Positions 9,684 to 20,119 of a DNA stretch of 64,000 nucleotides are shown here, one piece after another. The notes under the pieces were generated by a model that made no database searches, had not been told where the DNA came from, and saw only the letters and a list, made by a program, of their open reading frames with translations. Position 1 is the first letter of the stretch. Each line of letters starts with the position of its first letter. The DNA comes from Cepaea nemoralis (lineage: Eukaryota; Mollusca; Gastropoda; Stylommatophora; Helicidae): the NCBI GenBank assembly GCA_014155875.1, contig JACEFZ010014610.1, positions 289,501 through 353,500 on the forward strand. Reading direction: 5' to 3'. The translations under genes and the position numbers were made by a program.

Positions 9684-10995
9684 CTAACTGTTCATCCATC
9701 CATCCATCCAGCCATCCATCCATCCATCTATCCATCCATCCATCCATCCATCCATCCATCTATCCACCCACCCATCCATCCATCCACCCATCATTCCATC
9801 TATCCATCCATCCATCCATCCATCCATCTGTTTATCGATCTATCCTTCTGTCTATGTATCTGCCCGTCTGCTTACATGTCTGTCTGCTTACCTGTCTGTC
9901 TGCTTGTCTGTCTGCCTGCTTGCCTGTCTGCCTGTCCGCCTGCCCGCCCGTCCGCCCGCCCGCCCGTCCGCCCGCCCGTCCGTCCGTCCCGTCCGTCTGT
10001 CTGCCTGTCTGTCTGTCTGTCTGTCTGTCAGGCCATCTACGTGCCCGCCTATTTACCTGACTATGTTTGTCGGTCTATCTGTCCAAATTCATCCATTCAT
10101 CCATCCATTCATCCGTCCGTCGGCCCTCCTTTCTTTCTGCCTTTCGGTCGGTCGAGCGGTCGATTTATTTGTCTGTCTATCGATGTACCTATCAATATAT
10201 TTATGTACCTGCATGTCTGCTTACCTGCAGGTATGTTTATTGGTCTATCTGTCTAAAACCACAGATCAATTCATCCACCAACCAACCATTCCAATATCCA
10301 TTCATTCATCCACATATTCATCCACTCATTAATTCATCCTTCCATCCACTCATTCACGCATCCATCCATCCATCCATCCACAAACCCATCCATTCACCCA
10401 GTCATCCACCACCCATCCATCCATTCACCCATCCACACATCCATCTACCCACACAACCATCTACCCAACCATCTACCCATCCACCAATCATCCATCATTT
10501 CATCTACACATTAATCCATTCATACATAAATACAGCCATTCATAATCCATCCACACATTCATCCTTCCATCCATCCATTCATCCATACATCAGTCCATTC
10601 ACCCAACCATCTACCCATCCATCCTTCCATCCATCCATCCATCCATCCATCCATCCATCCATCCATCCATAAATCCATCCATCAATTCATCAATCCATTC
10701 ATTCACACATCCATCCATCAATCCATCTATAAATACAACAATTCAGAATCATCCACACATCCATACATCCACCCGTTCATCCACATTTTCATCCACACAT
10801 TCATTCATCTATCTTTCCATCCATCTACAGATCCATCCATCCATCCATTCATTTATACATTCATTCATCAATCTACACATACATCCATCCATCCAGACAT
10901 CCATTCATCTGTTCATCCACACATCCATCAATGCATCCATCATCCACACTATCATTCATTCACCCTTCCATCCATCCACACATCCATTCCATATA
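9684..10995. repeat. Long drifting tetranucleotide tract (CATC)n - (TGTC/CCGC)n - (CATC)n
   Basis: About 1.3 kb of four-base words. 9690-9830 is nearly pure CATC. 9835-10260 shifts to TGTC, TGCC and CCGC/CCGT words. 10260-10995 returns to CATC/CATT with many substitutions, with a purer core at 10625-10670. Several stop-free frames (257, 201, 142 and 128 codons) simply read the repeat and have HPSIHPSI or VCLSVCLS composition. Confidence 0.95.
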
Positions 10996-11290
10996 TCTAG
11001 AACTATCTGTGTGTTAAAAAAGGAATGCCAAGGCCAAAGGTCAACGCTACGTAATTTGACGTAACAAGTTTGATAGAACGCAGCCAAACGAATGCAAATT
11101 ACATCCGCTAAAATGTTTGAATGAGAATAAGCTCAAAACGCAATCCAGGAACTTCGGATAAAAAATACAAAGCGAAATCACGTGCCGCACGGGGTGACCG
11201 AACTCCGATCGCTGATAAAAGGAGGCCAGAGAACGGATATAAAATACCGTGCTACCATCATCATCATCTTGTAGAGGGTCGTTTGTAGAA
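10996..11290. other. No recognisable gene
   Basis: Unique-looking sequence between two repeat tracts. A TATAAAA-like word occurs at about 11238 (GATATAAAATACC), but there is no other support for a promoter. Confidence 0.3.
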
Positions 11291-11334
11291 GGTGGCTTTC
11301 ATCACGGCCTGGCGAAGTGGTTTCTCCACCTTAT

Positions 11335-13495
11335 GTCATCTCTCGTGCATCATGTCATATCTCCTGCCTTATGTCATCTCTCCTGCCTCATGTCATCTCT
11401 CTAGCCTTATTTCATCTCTCAAGCCTTATATCATCTCTCCTGCCTCATGTCATATCTCCTGCCTCATGTCATTTCTCGAGCCTCATGTCATTTCTCGTGC
11501 CTCATGTAATATCTCCTGCCTTGTGTCATCTCTCCTGCCTTACTTCATTACTCCTGCCTCATGTCATCTCTCCTGCCTTATGTCATCTCTCCTGCCTCAT
11601 GTCATCTTTCTAGGCTCATGTCATCTCTCCTGCCTTACGTCATCTCTCCTGCCTCATGTCATCTCTCCCGCCTTACGTCATCTCTCCTTCCTTTTGTCAT
11701 CTATCCGCCTGATGTCATCTCTCCTGCCTCATGTCATCTCTCCTGCTTCATGTCGTCTCTCCTGCCTCATGTCATCTCTCCTGCCTCATGTCATCTCTTC
11801 TGCTTCATGTCATCTCTCCTGCCTCATGTCATCTCTCCTGACTCATGTCATCTCTCCTGCCTCATGTTGTCTCTCCTGCCTCATGCCATCTCTCCTGCCT
11901 CATGTCGTCTCTCCTGTCTCATGTCATCTCTCCTGTCTCATGTCATCTCTCCTGCCTCATGTCATCTCTCCTGTCTCATGTCATCTCTCCTGTCTCATGT
12001 CGTCTCTCCTGCCTCATGTCATCTCTCCTGCCTCATGTCATCTCTTCTGCTTCATGTCATCTCTCCTGCCTCATGTCATCTCTCCTGTCTCATGTCATCT
12101 CTCCTGCCTCATGTCATCTCTCCTGCCTCATGTTGTCTCTCCTGCCTCATGTCATCTCTCCTGTCTCATGTCATCTCTCCTGCCTCATGTCATCTCTCCT
12201 GCCTCATGTTATCTCTCCTGCCTCATGTCATCTCTCCTGCCTCATGTCATCTCTCCTGCCTCATGTCATCTCTCCTGCCTCATGTTGTCTCTCCTGCCTC
12301 ATGCCATCTCTCCTGCCTCATGTTGTCTCTCCTGCCTCATGTCATCTCTCCTGCCTCATGTTGTCTCTCCTGCCTCATGCCATCTCTCCTGCCTCATGTT
12401 GTCTCTCCTGCCTCATGCCATCTCTCCTGCCTCATGTCGTCTCTCCTGTCTCATGTCATCTCTCCTGTCTCATGTTGTCTCTCCTGTCTCATGTCATCTC
12501 TCCTGTCTCATGTTGTCTCTCCTGTCTCATGTCATCTCTCCTGTCTCATGTCATCTCTCCTGTCTCATGTCGTCTCTCCTGTCTCATGTTGTCTCTCCTG
12601 TCTCATGTCATCTCTCCTGTCTCATGTCATCTCTCCTGCCTCATGTCATCTCTCCTGTCTCATGTTGTCTCTCCTGCCTCATGTCATCTCTCCTGCCTCA
12701 TGTCGTCTCTCCTGTCTCATGTCATCTCTCCTGCCTCATGTTGTCTCTCCTGCCTCATGTCATCTCTCCTGCCTCATGTTGTCTCTCCTGCCTCATGCCA
12801 TCTCTCCTGCCTCATGTCGTCTCTCCTGTCTCATGTCATCTCTCCTGTCTCATGTCATCTCTCCTGCCTCATGTCATCTCTCCTGTCTCATGTCATCTCT
12901 CCTGTCTCATGTCGTCTCTCCTGCCTCATGTCATCTCTCCTGCCTCATGTCATCTCTTCTGCTTCATGTCATCTCTCCTGCCTCATGTCATCTCTCCTGT
13001 CTCATGTCATCTCTCCAGCCTCATGTCATCTCTCCTGCCTCATGTTGTCTCTCCTGCCTCATGTCATCTCTCCTGCCTCATGTCATCTCTCCTGCCTCAT
13101 GTCATCTCTCCTGCCTCATGTTGTCTCTCCTGCCTCATGTCATCTCTCCTGCCTCATGTTGTCTCTCCTGCCTCATGTCATCTCTCCTGCCTCATGTCGT
13201 CTCTCCTGCCTCATGTCATCTCTCCTGTCTCATGTCGTCTCTCCTGTCTCATATCATCTCTTCTGCTTCATGTTGTCTCTCCTGCCTCATGTCATCTCTC
13301 CTGCCTCATGTCATCTCTCCTGCCTCATGTCATCTCTCCTGCCTCATGTTGTCTCTCCTGCCTCATGTCATCTCTCCTGCCTCATGTCATCTCTCCTGCC
13401 TCATGTCATCTCTCCTGCCTCATGTCGTCTCTCCTGCCTCATGTCATCTCTCCTGTCTCATATCATTTCTCCTGCCTCATGCCCTATCTCCTGCC
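11335..13495. repeat. 19-bp minisatellite, about 114 units
   Basis: Tandem copies of a 19-bp unit, typically CTCCTGCCTCATGTCATCT. Variant positions are GCC/GTC, GTC/GTT/GCC and ATC/GTC. Units before about 11700 are more diverged than those after. Because 19 is not a multiple of 3 and the unit has no stops in any plus frame, all three plus frames stay open (752, 645 and 593 codons with a 19-residue repeat). Overlapping frames like this are not evidence of a gene. A block at about 11850-12170 recurs at about 12762-13082, 912 bp (48 units) later. Confidence 0.97.
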
Positions 13496-13830
13496 TGATG
13501 CATTCTCATGCCCAAGTTGTCTGCAATGTCCTTGTCCATCTTCGTGCTGATCGACCCCTGCCAGATGTCCCCGGAACCACGCCTTCCATCACCGTTGTGA
13601 CCGAGCCACTGTGGCATTTAATGTGACCAAAATAGTTCAGTTTCCCAGAATTGATGTAGGTTTTGATTAAGCTTTCTTCAATGTTCAGATTTTTTAGAAT
13701 TTCAGCATTTTTCTTCTCCTTGGTTCACGATATTGCAAGAATTTTAGAGTGAAATTTAAACTCAAAACTCATATTTTTTTCTCGATAGCTAATAGCCCAT
13801 GACTGATACCCGCATGTTGCCATGAGAAGC
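13496..13830 (-). mobile_element. LINE tail fragment (RT C-terminus)
   Basis: On the minus strand the translation gives GYQSWAISYREKN, FEFKFHSKILAIS, NIEESLIKTYI, YFGHIKCHSG, and a GRGRSARRW basic block ending in MRMHQAG. This is the conserved C-terminal segment also seen on the plus strand at 51850-52515. One stop lies in the ILAIS-TKEK region. Its 3' side touches the 19-bp minisatellite directly. Confidence 0.8.
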
Positions 13831-14067
13831 AGGCGCTGAATTAATGGCTTCTACAAAACTAGAAGCTGGAGGCGGAGGGAAACCGCCTTGTTAACCACCC
13901 GTGGTTTCCATTTGAACAATAGTTATGCCCCACATCAGTTGTCCAGATCTGGCCTGAAGTATGGCTTGAAGCATAACACACCAAGCCCCGGAGCTAGCCT
14001 GAGAGTTGCCAACAGGTGTGGACAAGGAATCCACGGGAGCAGTTCAACAGTATCAGGTCATTTGTTA

Positions 14068-14305
14068 ATCTCCCTGGTCCAGGGGTTACACGTCTTTCTC
14101 CGTAATCTCGTATACTCTCATGAGTAGCGTGATGTGCGCGAGAATCGGTAGCGGTTCTCTCCGCGTCGGTAACTTATGGGGTATGTGAGCCGGTCGCCCA
14201 GAAAACAATGGCAAACTACTTAGCGTAATCTTGCCAAGAAATCAACAATCGGCTGAAAGATGCTGATGTTGACAGCGATGTCCTGTAAAGGAATAGCAAA
14301 CATTT
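14068..14305 (+). repeat. SINE copy (GGCAAACTACT body family)
   Basis: Head CTCCCTGGTCCAGGGGTTAC, then a TGAGCCGGTCGC-CAGAAA block, the family body word ATGGCAAACTACT, and a CTGATGTTGACAGCGATG end with GTCCTGTAAAGGAATA before an A/T run. The same body is found at least 13 more times in this window, in both orientations. It forms an inverted pair with 14985-15215. Confidence 0.85.
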
Positions 14306-14324
14306 TTTTTTATAGTTGATTAAT

Positions 14325-14550
14325 GCCAGTCTCCCTGGCCTAGGAGTTTACGTCTTTCTCCGTAATTCCGTATATTCACGTGGGTGACGTAGCTGCGCGA
14401 GATTCGGTAGCGGATTGCGTCGCGTTGGTTACTTACGGGGGTATGTGAGCTAGTCGCTCAGAAAGCAATGGCAAACTACTGAGAGTAATCTGGCCAAGAC
14501 ATCAGTAGCAGATGAAAAATGTAAAGGATATGCGAAAAAAAAGAAGCAAA
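14325..14550 (+). repeat. SINE copy (GGCAAACTACT body family), tandem to the previous one
   Basis: Same head (CTCCCTGGCCTAGG), CGTAATTCCGTATA block and body word as 14068-14305. The 3' end is shortened and finishes in an A-rich run (about 14537-14550). Confidence 0.85.
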
Positions 14551-14564
14551 ACAAACGTTGTTTA

Positions 14565-14765
14565 ATGTCTGTCCTTTAGATGTCATCGCAATCAACCCCA
14601 GTATATATTGGCTGTTAGTGATTTGCTACGTAAGTTTAGTTCAGTAATTTGCCACTGCTTTCTGGACGACAGACGCTCATAATATGGAAATCAACGCAAG
14701 GCGGACTGCTACCAATATGTCTCCAGCTGAGAATCCTCGACTCGGCATGACGGGGAATTGTGAAA
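14565..14765 (-). repeat. SINE copy (same body, different head)
   Basis: The reverse complement carries CCAGAAAGCAGTGGCAAATTACTGAAC, then a CTGGGGTTGATTGCGATG block and a CTAAAGGACA end. The head differs from the two copies before it and resembles that of 52722-52935. Confidence 0.7.
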
Positions 14766-14984
14766 CGCGTTCTCTGCCTTAAAGCCACAGTGCCGATTAT
14801 CCTTAGGCAGTGTGTCTGCTATAAATAGCCGTTGACCTCACTACATGCCAACAGCCTGTCACCTTCAAATGACACCCGGTGTCTCGCTGAACACACAGGT
14901 AAAGAGTGACTCATGATTAGACGGAAGGCGCGTTCATTAGCCTGGTTTTATCATCACGATATTTCTATTACCAGTTTTTTTTCC

Positions 14985-15215
14985 GTATATCCTTTACAGG
15001 ACATCGCTGTCAACATCAGCATCTTTCAGCTAATTGTTGATTTCTTGGCAAGATTACGCTCAGTAGTTTGCCACTGCTTTCAGAGCGACCGGCTCACATA
15101 CCCCCATAAGTCACCGACCCGGAGAGAACCGCTACCAATTCTTGCGCACGTCACGTTACTCACGAGAGTATACGGGATTACGGAGAAATTCGTGTAACCT
15201 CTAGACCAGGGAGAC
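14985..15215 (-). repeat. SINE copy (GGCAAACTACT body family)
   Basis: Reverse complement of the 14068-14305 layout: CTCCCTGGTCTAGAGGTTAC head, CGGTTCTCTCC, TGAGCCGGTCGCTC, GCAGTGGCAAACTACTGAGC and the CTGATGTTGACAGCGATGTC end. With 14068-14305 it makes an inverted repeat of about 230-bp arms separated by about 0.7 kb. Confidence 0.85.
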
Positions 15216-15365
15216 GGCCTATTACCATTACGATGAATAATTAATGTGACTGCACCCCGGAGCATAACAGCGCCCAATTTTCCCACGAACGTCGATTCGT
15301 GAGGATGCTAATTATTATTACTGCACAATGATTGGCTACACGTCGTGGCATTCATCGCCACATGG

Positions 15366-15430
15366 TTACGGTGGCCAAGTGGTTAAGCCTCATGCTTTGC
15401 GTTCCGAAAGTATTCGGTCCTATCCCGAAC
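15366..15430 (+). repeat. tRNA-like SINE head
   Basis: GTGGCCAAGTGGTTAAGC matches a polymerase III A box of the tRNA-Leu/Ser type. A weaker B-box-like GGTCCTATCCCGAAC follows at about 15417. It is too short and mismatched to be a functional tRNA gene. Confidence 0.5.
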
Positions 15431-15459
15431 TTTCATTCAGTTTTTTTGTTTTTTTAAGT

Positions 15460-15690
15460 TGCATATCCCTTATAGGACGTTGCAGTCAACACCAGCATTT
15501 TTCAGCTGTTGTTGATGTTCTTGGCAAGATAACGCTCTGTAGTTTGCCACTGCTTTCTGAGCGACCGGCTTACATACCCCGTAAGTAACCAACGCGACGC
15601 GATCCGCTGCCAAATCTCACACAGCTGTGTTCCTCACGTAGATATACGGAATTACGGAGTATGTCGTAAACCCTTCGCCAGGGAGACGGC
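15460..15690 (-). repeat. SINE copy (GGCAAACTACT body family)
   Basis: Reverse complement shows the CTCCCTGG head, GTAATTCCGTATA, CGGATCGCGTCGCGTTGG, GCAGTGGCAAACTAC body and the TGACTGCAACGTCCTATAAGG end, the best preserved version of this end in the window. Confidence 0.82.
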
Positions 15691-15692
15691 TT

Positions 15693-15785
15693 CATTCAGT
15701 TTACGAGTCCAAATTGGACTCTGTCATTCCATTTACGAATCGAAATTGGACTCCGTCATTCAGTTTACGAATTTCTCGGAGCTTT
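15693..15785. repeat. Short direct repeat (about 2.5 copies of about 33 bp) with a palindrome
   Basis: Three successive starts of TCATTCAGTTTACGA-like sequence; the first two run through an AAATTGGACTC block. The first copy contains GTCCAAATTGGAC, a dyad with a one-base centre; the dyad is degraded in the second. Confidence 0.75.
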
Positions 15786-15894
15786 GTGTGACTTTTTGCG
15801 GGCCGCTTTGTGAAAAGAAACCGAGCCATATGGGATACATTCCGGTACAATGAAGTCAATCGTCTAGAGCTTAAATCCTCTTTAACTCTTGTTC

Positions 15895-17697
15895 CTCACC
15901 ACCAGTTCCACACTCACTGCCTCACTCCAGCACCATCACCGATAGTTCCACACTCACTGCCTCACCCCAGCACCACCACCGACAGTTCCACACTCACTGC
16001 CTCACTCCAGCACCATCACCGACAGTTCCACACTCACTGTCTCACTCCAGCACCATCACCGACAGTTCCACACTCACTGCCTCACCCCAGCACCATCACC
16101 GACAGTTCCACACTCACTGCCTCACCCCAGCACCATCACCGACAGTTCCACACTCACTGCCTCACTCCAGCACCATCACCGACAGTTCCACACTCACTGC
16201 CTCACTCCAGCACCATCACCGATAGTTCCACACTCACTGCCTCACCCCAGCACCATCACCGACAGTTCCACACTCACTGCCTCACTCCAGCACCACAACC
16301 GATAGTTCCACACTCACTGCCTCACTACAGCACCATCACCGACAGTTCCACACTCACTGCCTCACCCCAGCACCATCACCGACAGTTCCACACTCACTGC
16401 CTCACTCCAGCACCACAACCGATAGTTCCACACTCACTGCCTCACTCCAGCACCATCACCGACAGTTCCACACTCACTGCCTCACCCCAGCACCATCACC
16501 GACAGTTCCACACTCACTGCCTCACCCCAGCACCATCACCGACAGTTCCACACTCACTGCCTCACTCCAGCACCACAACCGATAGTTCCACACTCACTGC
16601 CTCACTACAGCACCATCACCGACAGTTCCACACTCACTGCCTCACCACAGCACCATCACCGACAGTTCCACACTCACTGCCTCACCCCAGCACCATCACC
16701 GATAGTTCCACACTCACTGCCTCACTCCAGCACCACCACCGACAGTTCCACACTCACTGCCTCACTCCAGCACCATCACCGACAGTTCCACACTCACTGC
16801 CTCACCCCAGCACCATCACCGATAGTTCCACACTCACTGCCTCACTACAGCACCATCACCGACAGTTCCACACTCACTGCCTCACTGCAGCACCATCACC
16901 GATAGTTCCACACTCACTGTCTCACTACAGCACCACAACCGATAGTTCCACACTCACTGTCTCACTGCAGCACCACAACCGATAGTTCCACACTCACTGC
17001 CTCACTACAGCACCACAACCGATAGTTCCACACTCACTGCCTCACTACAGCACCACAACCGATAGTTCCACACTCACTGTCTCACTACAGAACCACAACC
17101 GATAGTTCCACACTCACTGCCTCACTACAGCACCACAACCGATAATTCCACACTCACTGTCTCACTACAGCACCATCACCGATAGTTCCACACTCACTGT
17201 CTCACTACAGCACCATCACCGATAGTTCCACACTCACTGTCTCACTACAGCACCACAACCGATAGTTCCACACTCACTGTCTCACTACAGCACCACAACC
17301 GATAGTTCCACACTCACTGTCTCACTACAGCACCACAACCGATAGTTCCACACTCACTGCCTCACCCCAGCACCATCACCGATAGTTCCACACTCACTGC
17401 CTCACCCCAGCACCATCACCGACAGTTCCACACTCACTGTCTCAGTCCAGCACCATCACCGACAGTTCCACACTCACTGCCTCACCCCAGCACCATCACC
17501 GACAGTTCCACACTCACTGCCTCACCCCAGCACCATCACCGACAGTTCCACACTCACTGTCTCACTCCAGCACCATCACCGATAGTTCCACACTCACTGC
17601 CTCACTCCAGCACCATCACCGACAGTTCCACACTCACTGTCTCACTCCAGCACCATCACGGATAGTTCCACACTCACTGCCTCACCCCGGCACCATC
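15895..17697. repeat. 40-bp minisatellite, about 45 units
   Basis: Each unit starts GA(C/T)AGTTCCACACTCACTG and ends with CAGCACCA(TCA/CAA)CC. Three linked variant positions define two flavours: GACAG with CCATCACC dominates 15900-16900 and 17370-17690, while GATAG with CCACAACC and CTCACTACAG dominates 16900-17360. A stop-free frame of 391 codons (15810-16985) reads three phases of the unit (SLPHPSTITDSSTLTAS-like). It closes as soon as the TAG-creating variant falls in frame, which argues against coding. Confidence 0.97.
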
Positions 17698-17784
17698 ATC
17701 AAACAGAGTTATTAAAGTATCAATGTTGTATCATGTAGCTAGCACTGTTTTTAACACAGTATAATTTCCACTGGCTTGCCTGCC

Positions 17785-17960
17785 TGCTGGTTGTTCATAC
17801 GTTCCAATCCCCGCTGGGAGAGTGTTTCTTAATCATCTGGACTTCCGGGTCGAGCCAGCCTGACATGGCTACCACGTGATGTCATGGGAAGTAAAGGCTT
17901 CCGTCGTGATGTTGATCATATCACCCATAGAGTTCAGATTGACTTATAAACGCAAGGGAC
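17785..17960 (+). repeat. SINE-like copy (GGGAAGTAAAGG tail family)
   Basis: Contains GGGAAGTAAAGGCTTCC, GTTGATCATATCACCCATAGAG and a preceding CATGGCTACCACGTG block. These correspond in order to 61590-61730 (GGGAAGTAAAGGTAGCC, ATTGATAACATCACC). Upstream TTCCAATCCCCGCTGG is B-box-like. Confidence 0.55.
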
Positions 17961-18061
17961 TATTGCCTTGTATTACAAGTTATAACCAACACGTCTCAAG
18001 GCGCGTCAACGGGTCCTTTAGTTTGAAACTTTGAAACATCTAGGTATGTTTCCTCACTCGA

Positions 18062-18610
18062 TCTGCAGTGATCGTATGGTAGATGCCATGTTTGTTTAAT
18101 GTTGCATGAAATCTGCAGTGATCGTATGGTAGATGCCATGTTTGTTTAATGTTGCACAAAATCTGCAATAATTGTTTGGTAGATGCCATGTTTTAAACAT
18201 ATTGCATGAAATCTGCAGTGATCGTATGGTAGATGCCATGTTTGTTTAATGTTGCACAAAATCTGCAATAATTGTTTGGTAGATGCCATGTTTTAAACAT
18301 ATTGCATGAAATCAGCAGTGATCGTATGGTAGATGCCATGTTTGTTTAATGTTGCATGAAATCTGCAGTGATCGTATGGTAGATGCCATGTTTGTTTAAT
18401 GTTGCACAAAATCTGCAATAATTGTTTGGTAGATGCCATGTTTTAAACATATTGCATGAAATCTGCAGTGATCGTATGGTAGATGCCATGTTTGTTTAAT
18501 GTTGCACAAAATCTGCAATAATTGTTTGGTAGATGCCATGTTTTAAACATATTGCATGAAATCAGCAGTGATCGTATGGTAGATGCCATTTGTGTTTAAT
18601 GTTGCATGCC
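18062..18610. repeat. 50-bp tandem array, 11 units, with a 5-unit higher-order period
   Basis: Units share GGTAGATGCCATG. Three types occur: ATCTGCAGTG...TGCATGAA, ATCTGCAGTG...TGCACAAA, and ATCTGCAATAATTG...TGCATGAA. Units 2-6 and 7-11 follow the same order (CACAAA type, AATA type, CACAAA type, AATA type, then an ATCAGCAGTG unit), so the true period is 250 bp. The last unit runs into the 3' end of a minus-strand SINE at about 18605. Confidence 0.95.
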
Positions 18611-18705
18611 CTTTGCATGGCGCTGCGATCAATCCCAACTCCAGGTTTATTTACTAGACATGTTTACGTTTAGCAGTTTTCTATTGCTTTCTGAAAGAGA
18701 AGTCA
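18603..18705 (-). repeat. SINE 3' fragment
   Basis: Reverse complement has the family body (CAGAAAGCAATAGAAAACTGC), the CTGGAGTTGGGATTGATCGC block and GGGCATGCAAC at its end. Only the body and 3' end remain. Confidence 0.6.
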
Positions 18706-18734
18706 ACATTTAAGTATGCTACCTGTATCTTGAT

Positions 18735-18910
18735 CTGGCCGAGTGGCTAGAGCTCGAAGCTCCCATTGGAGAGACAAGGGTTCGAATTCTTGGTAAGATA
18801 ATGGATTTTTCTGTTCTGTTGGGAGGAAACAAGAAAACCCTAACTTGCGCAGTTAGTGACGAACTGAAGTACTCAGGCTCAAGATCCCCCTGCCCTTCAC
18901 CGGACGGTAG
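18735..18910 (+). repeat. tRNA-derived SINE (Leu/Ser-type head)
   Basis: CTGGCCGAGTGGCTAGAGC (A box) and AGGGTTCGAATTC (B box) are spaced as in a class II tRNA. They are followed by a non-tRNA body without the GGCAAACTACT word. The acceptor ends do not pair, so it is a SINE head or tRNA pseudogene rather than a working tRNA gene. Confidence 0.6.
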
Positions 18911-19214
18911 TAAAAGCAATATTGACATTATTGTTTTCTTACATAAATGACTCGTGTCTTGATTGTACCAGCAACCGGGAGCCGTCGGAGCACCGGAAGT
19001 CATTGAAGCCTAGTTTCCCCACACCCTTTCATGGTCAGGACAATATTGACAACATATTCGAGGGCTTCGCGATGCCTCAGTCGTTCATTCTGAACGCTTC
19101 TATAGATGGAGAGTTAGCGGTCTAGCAATCATTGTGATTAGTCAAGTGGTAATTATAACTCACACTATGAAATAAGATAAAAGAAATTTTCCACAACGGA
19201 CACCACACTATGAG

Positions 19215-19410
19215 GTAGAGTGACCAATGCCCTTCATCATCAGCTTTTGTTTTAAGACAATTGCAAGTCGTTTGCCAACCATTTATAAGACTTGATCGAC
19301 CTCACAATTGTACTGATCGAAAACAACAATCCTGCCTGCCAGAGATTGAACTGGGACCACTTTCTTTGTCAATGAACGTACTAACCATTAAGCTAGCGCC
19401 TCTCCTTGTT
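19215..19410 (-). repeat. tRNA-derived SINE
   Basis: The reverse complement reads GCTAGCTTAATGGTTAGTAC (A-box-like) and GTCCCAGTTCAATCTCTGG (B-box-like), then GGTTGGCAAACGACTTGC, which is close to the family body word. Confidence 0.55.
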
Positions 19411-19469
19411 ATGGAACAGGGACATAACGCATGACCAACCATTTTATATCATTAGTATCGCCAGAACAA

Positions 19470-19640
19470 GTGATCATGGCCGAGTGGATAAGAGCCTTGA
19501 ACTTGCGTTGCCCTGGCGGTGTGATAGTGAGATCGGTTCCTTCCCGGTTATTTAGACTAAAAGTTGACCTCTCGTTAAGAAAACAATGGCAAACTACTGA
19601 ATGTAAAGCTACCTAGCGAATCAACCTGGGGTTTTTTATG
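19470..19640 (+). repeat. tRNA-derived SINE (GGCAAACTACT body)
   Basis: ATGGCCGAGTGGATAAGAGC is a strong A box. AACAATGGCAAACTACTGAATG is the family body, followed by CCTAGCGAATCAACCTGGGG. This shows the common body joined to a tRNA-Leu/Ser-like head. Confidence 0.75.
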
Positions 19641-19825
19641 AGGTCTGCATGGCCGAATGGATGTGAGTGCTTGTTCTTAAACATCCGGCATGCTGATGCT
19701 GAGGTAACGGGTTCAACTCCTACACCTGTCAGATGGACTAAAATGTTGACTCCTCTTTCTTGACTTGGGGACATAAATTACAAGTACCTCTGAAGTCGGA
19801 GTGGGTTCGCCTAATGGTGGAGACA
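19640..19825 (+). repeat. tRNA-derived SINE (CGGAGTGGGTTCGCC tail family)
   Basis: ATGGCCGAATGGATGTGAG (A box) and ACGGGTTCAACTCC (B box), then TGACTTGGGGACATAAATTA, CCTCTGAAGTCGGAGTGGG and TTCGCC. The same order appears reversed at 31757-31957. Confidence 0.82.
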
Positions 19826-19964
19826 CTGGTTATCGGGAAAGCTAATCCACATACAAACATCAGTCCAGTGCACTAGAAGTAGTCACAGGTGTATGGACTA
19901 CGCTTGAATTCAAAGCGTCAAAACGAGCTCACACGATCACACGCTCGCTCGCTCCCACACACAC

Positions 19965-19973
19965 GCACGCACG

Positions 19974-20018
<45 letters not shown>
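19965..20018. repeat. (CACG)n/(CA)n microsatellite
   Basis: CACGCACGCACG passes into pure CA for about 40 bp. Confidence 0.95.
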
Positions 20019-20119
20019 CCCTGGGGTTTAGCAGTTGGACTGAAGTAGTCAATGTTCAAAGTCGTTGCGACATGAATAACTGGTTAAATTGCGGTCTAAC
20101 TGTGGACAGGTAAACAACA

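Noticed and set aside
9483..10672. Cys/Pro/Ser-rich and HPSI-rich frames
   Set aside because: Tetranucleotide repeat read in frame; overlapping frames in several phases.
11292..13550. Frames of 752, 645 and 593 codons as repeat proteins
   Set aside because: They overlap in three phases of a 19-bp stop-free repeat. Only one could be real and nothing distinguishes any of them.
15810..16985. 391-codon frame as a Ser/Thr/His-rich protein
   Set aside because: Reads a 40-bp minisatellite in rotating phase; ends when a common unit variant creates a stop.
18735..18800. Functional tRNA gene
   Set aside because: A and B boxes are present but acceptor ends do not pair and a SINE body follows.
19640..19740. 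Functional tRNA gene (Leu/Ser type)
   Set aside because: The sequence recurs at 31757-31957 with the same non-tRNA tail, so it is a SINE.
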